Source: Candidatus Poribacteria bacterium (GTDB taxonomy: Bacteria > Poribacteria > WGA-4E > WGA-3G). Taken from it: DNA of 52,029 nt. The position numbers and the translations under genes are program-made. Below the pieces are notes generated by a model, which worked only from the letters and a program-made list of their open reading frames with translations, was not told the DNA's origin and did no database searches. How positions within the stretch are numbered: the stretch's first letter is position 1; every line of letters begins with the position of its first letter. The DNA lies in assembly GCA_003635195.1 (NCBI GenBank), contig PYIY01000100.1:1-52029 (forward strand), in the 5' to 3' direction. Of the stretch, positions 17,072 through 25,499 are shown piece by piece.

Positions 17072-17851
17072 ATGAAATCCATTATAGCTTGTTTAGCGAT
17101 CATTACCATCAGTCTGATCTTCACGGTACATACTTATGCAAAGATCGACTTTGAAACCGCAAGAGGCATTTGGCTACTCAACGAAGGTAAAGGCGATGAT
17201 ATCGAAGATATTTCTGGAAACGATAACCACGGTGAACTTCAGGGCGGAAAATGGATCAAAGGACCTGACGGTCCCGCGCTAAGTTTAAACGGGCAAAATG
17301 ATCGGGTTATCATTCCTGACTCCAAGAGCATGTATCTGGAAAAGGCGTGGTCGATTACTTCATGGGTGTATGTCAACAAATCCGAGAACGGTTTTGGACA
17401 TATTCTCGGTAAAAGACCCGCAGCTGGGACAGTGGCAAATTACGCCTTTAGGACAAGCGGCAATGGCACTGGCTGGGAGGCTTACTTTGCACGAGACGGT
17501 TGGAAAGGAGCTTGGGGGCAAGGCAATGTAAAGAAAGATGTTTGGTTGTATATGACCGCAACATACGACGCAAAAGACACCATTAAGATCTACGAAAATG
17601 GCGTTGAAATCGGGTCTGTTGGTGGGATGGGTAAACCGGGGCCTAAAAATGACACTGAGGTCAACATCGGCGGATGGACCAATAACACCTCAGAGACACT
17701 TGACGGTATGCTCTATGAAGTCGCAATTTTCGCTTCCGTACTGGAAGAAGACGATATAAACGATCTGATGGAGAAGGGGCTATCAACATTAATGCCTGTT
17801 GAACCTGCTGGCAAAATTGCAACGACATGGGCAAGTCTCAAATCTCAATAA
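17072..17851 (+). CDS. Secreted LamG-domain protein, copy 2 of tandem pair
   Basis: 259 residues, about three quarters identical to the preceding protein across its whole length. It has the same signal peptide pattern (cleavage after T-Y-A), the same single LamG domain and the same tail, VEPAGKIATTWASLKSQ. Differences concentrate in charged surface positions such as 'N-E-G-K-G-D-D-I-E-D-I' against 'N-E-G-D-G-N-A-I-S-D-M', consistent with duplication and drift. AAGGAGG precedes the ATG. It may share a transcript with copy 1 (80-base gap) and with the TPR gene downstream (81-base gap). Substrate unknown. Confidence 0.85.
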   Translation: MKSIIACLAIITISLIFTVHTYAKIDFETARGIWLLNEGKGDDIEDISGNDNHGELQGGKWIKGPDGPALSLNGQNDRVIIPDSKSMYLEKAWSITSWVYVNKSENGFGHILGKRPAAGTVANYAFRTSGNGTGWEAYFARDGWKGAWGQGNVKKDVWLYMTATYDAKDTIKIYENGVEIGSVGGMGKPGPKNDTEVNIGGWTNNTSETLDGMLYEVAIFASVLEEDDINDLMEKGLSTLMPVEPAGKIATTWASLKSQ

Positions 17852-17932
17852 TCGATTCAGCAAACCGGGCGCAGCTGGTTTGTAAAATAACCGGCTGCTC
17901 GGCTTTGCAGACATTAGTTTAACGGAATCCGA

Positions 17933-19081
17933 ATGGCTGAACTTGTTGAACACGCACGGGCACTCAATCGCCAGGCATGTGAATATATCGACCAAGGAAA
18001 ACTTGACGCAGCGAAAGATGCCTTAAACGAGGCAACGCGTCTTGCACCCGATTTGGCAGCACCACACACCAACCTCGGTGCTTTGTACGCTTGGGAAGGG
18101 GAATTGGAGACAGCAATTACCCTGCATCTCAAAGCGCGTCGCCTGGATCCAAACCTCTCGGCACCGCATACGAATCTCGGTGTTGCTTACGCATGGCTGG
18201 GGCAACTCGACGCAGCCCTCCAATCGCTTAAGACAGCACTTCAGGGCAATCCAGACTCGGCTGAGGCACATACGAACTTAGGATTCGTCTACATTTCCCA
18301 AGGAAAACTTGATGCGGCTATAACCGCATCAAAAAAAGCGATTCAACTCGGCGATGGCGGAGAAGCGAAGTTGAATCTCGGACTGATTTATAGTTGGCAA
18401 GGACGGTTTGATGAGGCAATTGAACTTTATCAAAATGCGCTTGAAACCGATCCAACCCTGGCGGAACCTCACAATAATCTGGGGCTCGTTTATCTGTTGC
18501 AAGGCGAATTGGCGCGTGCTATCGATGCATTCAAGACTTCAATTGAACTTGACGGCGGTGAAGAACCGCACACCAACCTTGGACTCGTGTACAGTTGGCA
18601 AGGTCAGTTCGACAAAGCGATCGCATTGCACAAAGCAGCACTGGATATGGCACCAGACTCAACGGAAGTGCAGACCAATCTCGGTTTCGTTTATATCTGC
18701 CAAAATAAACTCGACGAAGCAAAAGTTATGTTAGAAGGGGCACTCCGTAGTGACCCAGATGCAGCAGAGGCAAATACCGACCTCGGTATTATCTTTTTCC
18801 ACCAAGGCAGCATTGAGGCGGCTATTGCCGCCCACAAAAAGGCTGGCGCAATCGCTGAAGCACGCAACAATCTTGGAATTGCTTACTATCAACAAGGCAA
18901 ACGTGATGCCGCAATTGCTGAATTCAAAGCAGCAATCGAAGCAGAGAACCTTCAGGAAGCACACACCAATCTCTCAATAGTGACCGGTGGCAGGGAGAAT
19001 ATAGACACGTCAGAACTCCAAACCTCACCCATCGGTGTGCCGGTCGGAGTGCCCGCTGCATGGTGCGAATTCGTGGATTAA
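17933..19081 (+). CDS. TPR-repeat protein
   Basis: 382 residues made almost wholly of about ten 34-residue tetratricopeptide repeats (residues ~5-360), with the recurring pattern 'A-H-T-N-L-G-x-x-Y-x-x-Q-G-x-L-D-x-A-I-x-x-x-x-x-A-L'. Such arrays are protein-interaction scaffolds. There is no signal peptide or membrane segment, so it is probably cytoplasmic. The last ~20 residues (S-P-I-G-V-P-V-G-V-P-A-A-W-C-E-F-V-D) lie outside the repeats. The repeats 'G-L-V-Y-S-W-Q-G' and 'G-A-L-Y-A-W-E-G' are unusually alike, suggesting recent internal expansion. TPR and ankyrin proteins close together are a feature of eukaryote-associated bacteria. Ribosome site weak. Confidence 0.85.
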   Translation: MAELVEHARALNRQACEYIDQGKLDAAKDALNEATRLAPDLAAPHTNLGALYAWEGELETAITLHLKARRLDPNLSAPHTNLGVAYAWLGQLDAALQSLKTALQGNPDSAEAHTNLGFVYISQGKLDAAITASKKAIQLGDGGEAKLNLGLIYSWQGRFDEAIELYQNALETDPTLAEPHNNLGLVYLLQGELARAIDAFKTSIELDGGEEPHTNLGLVYSWQGQFDKAIALHKAALDMAPDSTEVQTNLGFVYICQNKLDEAKVMLEGALRSDPDAAEANTDLGIIFFHQGSIEAAIAAHKKAGAIAEARNNLGIAYYQQGKRDAAIAEFKAAIEAENLQEAHTNLSIVTGGRENIDTSELQTSPIGVPVGVPAAWCEFVD

Positions 19082-19082
19082 A

Positions 19083-19113
19083 TAGTAGGGGCTGGGTTAC
19101 CCAGCCCCTACTA
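19083..19113. repeat. Perfect 15-bp palindrome with 1-base centre
   Basis: TAGTAGGGGCTGGGT and its exact reverse complement meet around a single T, two bases after the TPR stop codon. It would form a very stable hairpin able to shield or end the TPR message, but no T-run follows (TATCAGAC), so it is more likely a dispersed palindromic intergenic repeat or a processing site than a canonical terminator. Confidence 0.75.
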
Positions 19114-19153
19114 TATCAGACGCACCGACACTACAACATTTATAGAAAAAATT

Positions 19154-20431
19154 ATGACAAAATTGCCTAACGTCCTCCTTATTCTCGCCGATGATCACGG
19201 CTATGGTGATATTTCAGCACACAACGGTCCATCAATTCAGACACCAAACATCGATCGAATCGCTGCAGATGGGACGCGATTCACCAGATTTTATGCCAAC
19301 TCTTCCGTCTGTTCCCCAAGTCGTGCGGCTCTCATGACTGGACGCTATCCCGACAGGGTCGGGGTACCGGGCGTAATTCGCACCCATCCCGAAAACAGTT
19401 GGGGCTATTTTCGACAGGATGCCGTCACGCTCCCTTCAGTCTTGAAACAGAAAGACTATCGTACGGCACTCATCGGTAAGTGGCACCTTGGACTCGAACC
19501 GGAGAATCACCCTTGCAAACGCGGGTTCGATCATTTTCACGGCTTCCTCGGCGACATGATGGACGACTACTACACACACCGCCGACACAATATTAATTAC
19601 ATGCGCCACGGTTTGGATACCATCAACCCGACAGGACACGCTACAGACCTCTTTACAGAATGGAGTATGGACTTCATTCGCGCGCAAGCCCAGTCGTTTG
19701 AACCTTTCTTTCTTTATCTCGCCTACAACGCACCGCATACGCCGATCCAACCGCCTGATGAATGGATTGCGCGCGTACAGGAACGCGAACCCGACATTTC
19801 ACCACAACGTGCAAAATATATCGCGCTTGTTGAGCACATGGATGCCGGTATTGGACGAGTCCTTGATACACTTGAGGATACCGATCAATTGTCCAATACG
19901 CTCGTTATCTACACATCTGACAATGGCGGTGCAATGAACGTTGGCGCTCACAACGGACCGCTACGTGGGCAAAAAGGCGAGATGTACGAAGGTGGTATCC
20001 GAGTCCCTACGTGTGCGATGTGGCCGGGGCACATCCAAGACGGATATGTTACGGATCAGGTTGCGTTGCTTATGGATCTGTTCCCGACAATATGTGAAGT
20101 GGCTGGCGCATCAATTCCGCAAGGTATCGAAGGACGCTCAATTTGGCAGACGCTCCAAGGCGAACAGCAGGACTTCTCGGCGCGTATACTTTATTGGTTA
20201 CGAAGAGAAGGTGGACAACGGTTTTTCGGACAGTGCCAACATGCTATCCGACGTGGAGACGTTAAATTGTTACACAACAGTCCATTTGAACCGTTGGAAC
20301 TCTACAATCTATCAAGCGACCCACTCGAAACGACGGACAACGCGCAGACGGAGACTGCACTCTTTAGAGAAATGAGCCAACTGTTTCAAGCAGAAACCCA
20401 AAAGGCAGGAAGTGTGCCCTGGCAACAATGA
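19154..20431 (+). CDS. Type I sulfatase (formylglycine-dependent)
   Basis: 425 residues of the sulfatase/alkaline-phosphatase superfamily. C53-S-P-S-R57 is the C-x-P-x-R signature whose Cys is converted to formylglycine; D13/D14 and D256-N257 (in 'Y-T-S-D-N-G-G') bind the Ca ion; K109-W-H111 is the second active-site block. It would hydrolyse sulfate esters, plausibly on polysaccharides. No signal peptide is present: the protein starts 'M-T-K-L-P-N-V-L-L-I-L-A-D-D', so it should work in the cytoplasm on imported oligosaccharides. No anaerobic or FGE-type maturase is in the window. The ribosome site is weak. It follows the palindrome after the TPR gene. Confidence 0.9.
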   Translation: MTKLPNVLLILADDHGYGDISAHNGPSIQTPNIDRIAADGTRFTRFYANSSVCSPSRAALMTGRYPDRVGVPGVIRTHPENSWGYFRQDAVTLPSVLKQKDYRTALIGKWHLGLEPENHPCKRGFDHFHGFLGDMMDDYYTHRRHNINYMRHGLDTINPTGHATDLFTEWSMDFIRAQAQSFEPFFLYLAYNAPHTPIQPPDEWIARVQEREPDISPQRAKYIALVEHMDAGIGRVLDTLEDTDQLSNTLVIYTSDNGGAMNVGAHNGPLRGQKGEMYEGGIRVPTCAMWPGHIQDGYVTDQVALLMDLFPTICEVAGASIPQGIEGRSIWQTLQGEQQDFSARILYWLRREGGQRFFGQCQHAIRRGDVKLLHNSPFEPLELYNLSSDPLETTDNAQTETALFREMSQLFQAETQKAGSVPWQQ

Positions 20432-20632
20432 ACACAATTAATCCGTTTGTTCGATTCTGTTGCGTTAACTCTAAGTGGCAAGGTTCCAACCACACCCATC
20501 CTCAAAGATGTATAAATTCTAAACCGCTTGCGTAATCGCATCAAAATATGCTATACCGAACCTAAGTTGTTATTTTTATGATTTCATTTTGATTAATTTG
20601 TTGGATCATGCTATTATTTTCACAGTGATAGA

Positions 20633-20876
20633 CCCCGCCCTAAAGGGTGGGGCTTCCGCAAAGTTATGCGAAAGCACTTGTGGCTTCAAACAACATTGCG
20701 ATTGATTTGAGAATGCCAAAAACAACCGGCTTACTATGCCTAAGCACAAAGGACGCTAACCCGCCCTCGCACCGAAGTGCCTTACGAACTTTTTGATGTG
20801 TTGTCAGAGGTATGAACCTCTTTACATTCTCGTGGAATGCGGCATTACCCGACTTTTCCGAACACATGTCAAGCAT
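20633..20876 (-). pseudogene. Possible IS200/IS605 TnpB C-terminal relic with right-end hairpin
   Basis: On the minus strand a 70-codon frame includes 'G-N-A-A-F-H-E-N-V-K-R-F', reminiscent of the TnpB tail 'D-x-N-A-A-x-N-I-x-R-F', and ends 'L-F-E-A-T-S-A-F-A' just before a strong hairpin CCCCGCCC-TAAA-GGGTGGGG (20633-20652). A GC hairpin right after the stop is how IS605/IS1341-type elements end, within the omega-RNA region. The catalytic core is absent and no TnpA lies nearby, so this is a scrap at best. Recognition is by pattern only. Confidence 0.4.
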
Positions 20877-21013
20877 ATTTTAGATATTTATGGGGTGTAT
20901 AGGCTTTTACGTAGTCGTCTCAATATCAAGCAATATACCCGTGCATCAACTCACAACCAATGCCGAATACAGTAGATATTATAGCAGATTTAGCAACTTC
21001 TATCAAGGAAAAA

Positions 21014-21056
21014 TAGCGTCTACATCTCCAAGCTGGAGCATGGAGTTTTGACGCTA
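21014..21056 (-). terminator. Hairpin with T-run on the minus strand
   Basis: TAGCGTC (21014-21020) pairs with GACGCTA (21050-21056), enclosing a smaller CTCCA-AGC-TGGAG hairpin; on the minus strand the stem is followed by TTTTT. It looks like an intrinsic terminator, yet no minus-strand gene precedes it, so it may be part of a decayed element. Confidence 0.4.
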
Positions 21057-21176
21057 AAAACTATGATAATATTGTCCTAACACATTGTTTTTGGTTGAAT
21101 TTGTGTTATTTTATCGGAGTAGCAACTTAGGCTATACTTAAGCACAACATCCAGTATAAATTAGGAGGTCGTTATT

Positions 21177-22076
21177 TTGAAACAACCAAACGCTTCCGAG
21201 CCATCAGAACCTGACGACACTTTTGGTACGCGCACCAATCCCAAGAAAGAAAATAACGTCCATACGATTCAGCCAAGGCAAAGACACGGCTATACTACCC
21301 TCCATGATGCAGCGCGGGACAACGCTTATGAAGCAGTCGCAGCGTTGGTAGAAAATGGGGCTGATGTCAATGTAAAAGACAAATATGGCTATCCACCGCT
21401 GCACTGGGCAGCATGGCATAATGCTTATGAAGCAGCAGCAATGTTGGCAGAAAATGGGGCTGATGTCAACGCGAGGAATGATAAGAATTTTACGCCGCTA
21501 CACTGGGCAGCGTGGAACAATGGACATGAAACAGCAGCAGTATTGTTGGAAAATGGGGCTGATGTCAACACGAGGAACGAAGATGGGGACACACCGCTGC
21601 ACTGGGCAGCGTGGCGCAATGTTTATGAAGCAGAGGGCGTATCGCTCGAAAACAACATAAATATTAACCCAAGGGAGAAATCTGGTTATACGCTTCTGCA
21701 CTGGGCAGCATGGCGTAATGCTTATAAAACAGCAGAAATTCTAATCGAAAACGGGGCTGATACGAACGCAGCGAATAACAAAGGGCTCACACCACTGCAC
21801 ATCGCAGCCGAGGACGATACTGCCGAAGTCGCAACAGTATTGCTAAAAAATAGTGCAAATGTCAACATAAAGGATCAAAATGGCGATACACCGCTGCACA
21901 TCGCAGCATCACACAATGCACATGAGACAGCAGTAGTCCTGCTTGAAAACGGTGCCAATACCAGCGCAGCGAATGATAACGGCCATACGCCTTTGCATAT
22001 CGCAGCAGAAAAGAGAGCAGACGAAACGGTCAAGGTACTCTGTGATCATCGAGAGCGAAAGGGGTGGTCATGGTAA
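21177..22076 (+). CDS. Ankyrin-repeat protein
   Basis: 299 residues with about eight ankyrin repeats from residue ~38 to the end ('[31 protein letters not shown]'). The start is TTG, selected by a full AGGAGGT eight bases upstream. The repeats share the unusual signature L-H-W-A-A-W in the first five units, changing to L-H-I-A-A in the last three, evidence of two rounds of unit duplication. No signal peptide, so cytoplasmic unless exported by a signal-less route. Ankyrin proteins of symbionts can interfere with host phagocytosis, but that role is only possible here. The next gene starts 10 bases after. Confidence 0.85.
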   Translation: MKQPNASEPSEPDDTFGTRTNPKKENNVHTIQPRQRHGYTTLHDAARDNAYEAVAALVENGADVNVKDKYGYPPLHWAAWHNAYEAAAMLAENGADVNARNDKNFTPLHWAAWNNGHETAAVLLENGADVNTRNEDGDTPLHWAAWRNVYEAEGVSLENNININPREKSGYTLLHWAAWRNAYKTAEILIENGADTNAANNKGLTPLHIAAEDDTAEVATVLLKNSANVNIKDQNGDTPLHIAASHNAHETAVVLLENGANTSAANDNGHTPLHIAAEKRADETVKVLCDHRERKGWSW

Positions 22077-22086
22077 TCATTTTTCT

Positions 22087-24384
22087 ATGACAAACACAAA
22101 TAATCTCACCTTATGGTATCAAAAACCAGCCGAAGCATGGACAGACGCACTACCCCTCGGAAACGGGCGACTCGGTGCTATGGTGTTCGGCGGCGTGGAA
22201 CAGGAACGCATTCAGCTTAACGAAGAAACCCTTTGGGATGGCGGTCCCCGAGATACCAACAATCCAAAGGCGCTCGAAGCGCTTCCGAAGGTACAACAAC
22301 TCCTCTTCGAGGATAAAAACGAAGAAGCCACGACACTCGCTGGCGAAACGATGCTCGGAGTGCCAGAACGCATCAAATCTTACCAGTCTTTGGGAGATCT
22401 GTTCCTGGAATTTTCACACAATAGGGCAACACATTACCGCCGAGAACTTGATTTAAACGCCGGTATTGCAAAAACAACTTATCGCTGCGGCAATGTCCAT
22501 TTCACACGAGACATCTTTGCGACAGCCGTAGATGACCTCATCGTTATTAGAATCGAATCTGACGCTATCGGACAAATCGCTTTTGATATGACAATGACGC
22601 GTGAGCAAGATGCCACTGTTGAGGCAATTGCCGCCAATATTCTCCGGCTTAACGGACAGTGCGGCAACGACGGCGTACGGTTCTCAGCCTATCTCCAAGT
22701 AGACGCTGAAAACGGAACAGTCGAGTCAACAGGAGAGAGTTTGTCTGTCAGTGATGCCGATGCTGTCACGCTTTTTCTCTCCGCTGCGACGAGTTATGTA
22801 AATCAGACGGATACAAGCGAAATCCCGAACGCGCTTTGTGAAGATTATCTGGCAGGTATTGACACAAAATCCTATGCAGCTATTCGCGCGGATCACATTG
22901 CTGACCATCAATCCTTCTTTCAACGGGTTGATTTAGACCTCGGTTCCACAGATGCGGAAAATCTCCCTACCGACGAACGATTAAATGCAGTAAAGGCGGG
23001 GGCGTCAGATCCAGGACTCGTTGCACTTTATTTTCAGTATGGACGCTATCTGATGATGGGAAGTTCCCGACCGGGGTGCCTACCTGCGAATCTGCAAGGT
23101 ATCTGGAACGAGCACATGAACGCCCCTTGGAACAGCGATTTCCACACGAATATCAATCTCCAGATGAACTATTGGGTCCCTGAAATCTGTAACCTCCCAG
23201 AATGCCACACACCGCTATTTGACTATATGGATACACTCGTTGAACCGGGAAATCGGACAGCAAAAATCCATTACGGTGCCGACGGTTGGGTTGTTCACCA
23301 CCTCTCTGACATTTGGGGTTTCACAACGCCTGCTGATGGTATTTGGGGTATTTCGCCTATCGGTGCCGCATGGTTATGTGAACATGTGTGGGAACACTAT
23401 CTTTTCGGTGGTGATAAGGATTTTCTTATCGAACAAGGTTACGCCTTGATGAAAGGGGCTGCCCGCTTCATGCTCGACTTCCTTATTGAAGCACCCGAAG
23501 GCACGCCTTTTGCTGGAAAACTCGTCACCAATCCGTCGCACTCACCGGAAAATAGTTTTCTGAAACCAGACGGCACACGCTCCCTCTTCACCTATGCCGC
23601 AACAATCGATCTGGAAATTATACATGAACTCTTCACAAACTGCATCGCCTGCATTGAGGTCCTCGGAGAAGATGCTGAGTTCCGCGCCGAACTGGTCTCC
23701 GCCCTTGAACGGCTTGCACCGCTCCAAATTAGCGAAAAAACGGGACGACTGCAGGAATGGGTATTCGACTACGACGAACCCGAGCCTGGGCATCGACATA
23801 TGTCCCACATGTATGGACTCCATCCGAGTTGTCAGATTACGCTGCGCGGCACACCGGAGTTAGCAGCGGCGGCAAGGAAATCGCTGGAATATCGGTTGGC
23901 ACACGGCGGCGGACATACGGGTTGGAGCCGCGCATGGCTCATCAACTTCTGGGCGCGACTTGAAGATGCTGAAGAGGCATACACCCATCTCCAAGCACTT
24001 CTGGCGAAATGCACCCTGACGAACCTATTTGATACACATCCACCCTTCCAGATTGACGGCAATTTCGGGGGTGTCTCCGGCATCGCAGAGATGTTACTAC
24101 AGAGCCATGCCGGTGAAATTCATCTGTTACCTGCACTCCCGAAAGCGTGGGACGCTGGACACGTCAAAGGCTTGCGCGCCCGCGGTGGGTTTGAGGTGGA
24201 TATGGTATGGGAAAACGGGCAGCTTACCGAGGCACGGCTTCATTCTACATTGGGGAGAGACTGCACCGTCCGAACAACAGCAACCGTTACTGTGACGTGT
24301 GATGGACAAGCCATTGAAACAGCACAATCGAATTCAGTGATGACCTTCGGAACGGAGGCAGGGAAGACATACATTTTGGCGTAG
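22087..24384 (+). CDS. GH95 alpha-L-fucosidase-like glycoside hydrolase
   Basis: 765 residues. The start ATG is where GH95 homology begins ('[24 protein letters not shown]'); an in-frame ATG at 21943 lies inside the ankyrin gene and is unlikely. Motifs: N-E-E-T-L-W-D-G (45-52), '[10 protein letters not shown]' (~332), 'N-I-N-L-Q-M-N-Y-W' (~356) carrying the paired Asn that activate water, and the general acid Glu in 'G-R-L-Q-E-W' (~556) with 'H-R-H-M-S-H-M'. The C-terminal 'F-Q-I-D-G-N-F-G' block is present. GH95 inverts terminal fucose (some act on galactose). There is no signal peptide, which suggests intracellular processing of imported glycans. Confidence 0.92.
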   Translation: MTNTNNLTLWYQKPAEAWTDALPLGNGRLGAMVFGGVEQERIQLNEETLWDGGPRDTNNPKALEALPKVQQLLFEDKNEEATTLAGETMLGVPERIKSYQSLGDLFLEFSHNRATHYRRELDLNAGIAKTTYRCGNVHFTRDIFATAVDDLIVIRIESDAIGQIAFDMTMTREQDATVEAIAANILRLNGQCGNDGVRFSAYLQVDAENGTVESTGESLSVSDADAVTLFLSAATSYVNQTDTSEIPNALCEDYLAGIDTKSYAAIRADHIADHQSFFQRVDLDLGSTDAENLPTDERLNAVKAGASDPGLVALYFQYGRYLMMGSSRPGCLPANLQGIWNEHMNAPWNSDFHTNINLQMNYWVPEICNLPECHTPLFDYMDTLVEPGNRTAKIHYGADGWVVHHLSDIWGFTTPADGIWGISPIGAAWLCEHVWEHYLFGGDKDFLIEQGYALMKGAARFMLDFLIEAPEGTPFAGKLVTNPSHSPENSFLKPDGTRSLFTYAATIDLEIIHELFTNCIACIEVLGEDAEFRAELVSALERLAPLQISEKTGRLQEWVFDYDEPEPGHRHMSHMYGLHPSCQITLRGTPELAAAARKSLEYRLAHGGGHTGWSRAWLINFWARLEDAEEAYTHLQALLAKCTLTNLFDTHPPFQIDGNFGGVSGIAEMLLQSHAGEIHLLPALPKAWDAGHVKGLRARGGFEVDMVWENGQLTEARLHSTLGRDCTVRTTATVTVTCDGQAIETAQSNSVMTFGTEAGKTYILA

Positions 24385-24391
24385 GTCCACT

Positions 24392-24546
24392 TAACGTGAG
24401 CCCGGAGACTTAAGAATTTTGAATCAGGAAACGGACTGCAAGTCCCCCTGATAAGGGGGATTTAGGGGTTTTCTTCAAGGTAAACCATTATTTGGACAGT
24501 ATTTTCACTTATAATGGACTTGAATGCTTATACCGAACTCACGTTA
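24392..24546. mobile_element. MITE-like element with 14-bp terminal inverted repeats
   Basis: TAACGTGAGCCCGG (24392-24405) and CCGAACTCACGTTA (24533-24546) are inverted repeats matching at 12 of 14 positions, 155 bases end to end. Inside is a strong hairpin TCCCCCTGATAAGGGGGA (24443-24460) followed by TTTAGGGG. It fills the gap between the convergent GH95 and methyltransferase genes, ends next to the methyltransferase stop, and could end transcription of both. Confidence 0.5.
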
Positions 24547-24547
24547 C

Positions 24548-25471
24548 TCATATCGGTAAACGGATTTGATCCGTATACTGTCTAATCCGTTCTTCCGCCA
24601 ATTCAATATACGTTTCCTCAATATCGTAACCAATATAGTGTCTCTCTGACTTTAACGCACTCAAACAGGTTGTGCCACTGCCACAGAACGGATCCAAGAC
24701 GACATCGCCGACGAAGGTATAGAGCTGGATTAACCGATGCGGCAACTCCTCAGGAAAGGGCGCGGGATGTCCGATACGTTTCGCTGAGACAGCCGGAAAA
24801 CGCCAGACGCTTTTTGTCCATTCTAAGAAATCCTCTTTACGAATAGAATTCTCTTTTCCGTTGCGCTGCCGAGAAAAGGAATCTTTGGAAAAAACGAGAA
24901 TGTATTCATGAACGTCTCTCAACACCGGATTCGCTGCTGACAACCAACTGCCCCACGCTGTAGAACTCCCCGCACTTGAGGCTTTGTCCCAGATGATTTC
25001 ACCCCGCATGTGATAACCGATCGCCAACATATCCTCTATGATGTAACTATGCAATGGAATGTAGGGTTTCCGACCTAAGTTTGCGATATTGATACATGCT
25101 CTGCCCCCGGTAACTAATTTTTTATACGTCTCGGCGAAAACAGCATAGAGAAGTTCCCTATATTCCGCGAGCGATAGATCGTCATCGTATTCCTTTTTAG
25201 CGTTATATGGAGGGGACGTGACCATCAGATGCACACTATCATCGGGGATTGCAGACATATCTGTGCTGGATGCACAATAGAGCCGGTTGAGATTTTCGGC
25301 GGGAATAGGATTCTCTATCCACGTATCGGGTTCGGGAAGTTCCTGATTAGCGTAGAGTTTGCTCCCATAAAACGCACTGGCATCGTGATTGATTCTGCCG
25401 GGCGTTCCGAATGCGCTCGTTTGTGTTCCACCTTTTCGAGACTCCGAATTGTTTTTACGATTATGTTCCAT
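24548..25471 (-). CDS. Orphan beta-class DNA methyltransferase (N4-cytosine/N6-adenine)
   Basis: 307 residues. Motif IV TSPPYN (85-90) precedes motif I D-P-F-C-G-S-G-T-T (260-268), the permuted beta-class order; S-P-P-Y is commoner in N4-cytosine enzymes, but N6-adenine cannot be excluded. 'H-P-A-P-F-P-E-E-L' (235-243) is the standard AdoMet-side element. The N-terminus 'G-T-P-G-R-I-N-H-D-A-S-A-F-Y-G-S-K-L-Y' is a conserved pre-domain I recall from related enzymes. No restriction nuclease flanks it: the same-strand upstream gene is an acetyltransferase 28 bases away. It may be a solitary epigenetic methyltransferase or the remnant of an R-M pair. Confidence 0.88.
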   Translation of the reverse strand: MEHNRKNNSESRKGGTQTSAFGTPGRINHDASAFYGSKLYANQELPEPDTWIENPIPAENLNRLYCASSTDMSAIPDDSVHLMVTSPPYNAKKEYDDDLSLAEYRELLYAVFAETYKKLVTGGRACINIANLGRKPYIPLHSYIIEDMLAIGYHMRGEIIWDKASSAGSSTAWGSWLSAANPVLRDVHEYILVFSKDSFSRQRNGKENSIRKEDFLEWTKSVWRFPAVSAKRIGHPAPFPEELPHRLIQLYTFVGDVVLDPFCGSGTTCLSALKSERHYIGYDIEETYIELAEERIRQYTDQIRLPI

Positions 25472-25499
25472 ACCGCTTCTACCTGTGCCTGCCTATTTC

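Larger units (their letters stand above)
20432..21176. other. 745-base gene-poor region with transposon relics
   Basis: No convincing full gene. It contains an apparent TnpB 3'-end relic with its terminal hairpin (20633-20876), an imperfect hairpin at 21014-21056, and a 9-bp inverted pair CCTAAGTTG (20561-20569) / CAACTTAGG (21123-21131), each next to a TATA-containing flank. The CCGAAC...GTTNTTA-type motif here resembles the termini of the MITE-like element at 24392-24546. The stretch reads as accumulated, decayed insertions upstream of the ankyrin gene. Confidence 0.5.

Noticed and set aside
20793..20975. 60-codon plus-strand frame in the gene-poor region
   Set aside because: No ribosome site or domain, and it overlaps the TnpB-like relic in the opposite sense.
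21943..22086. N-terminal extension of the GH95 gene
   Set aside because: It overlaps the ankyrin gene and precedes the family's conserved N-terminus; no ribosome site supports the upstream ATG.
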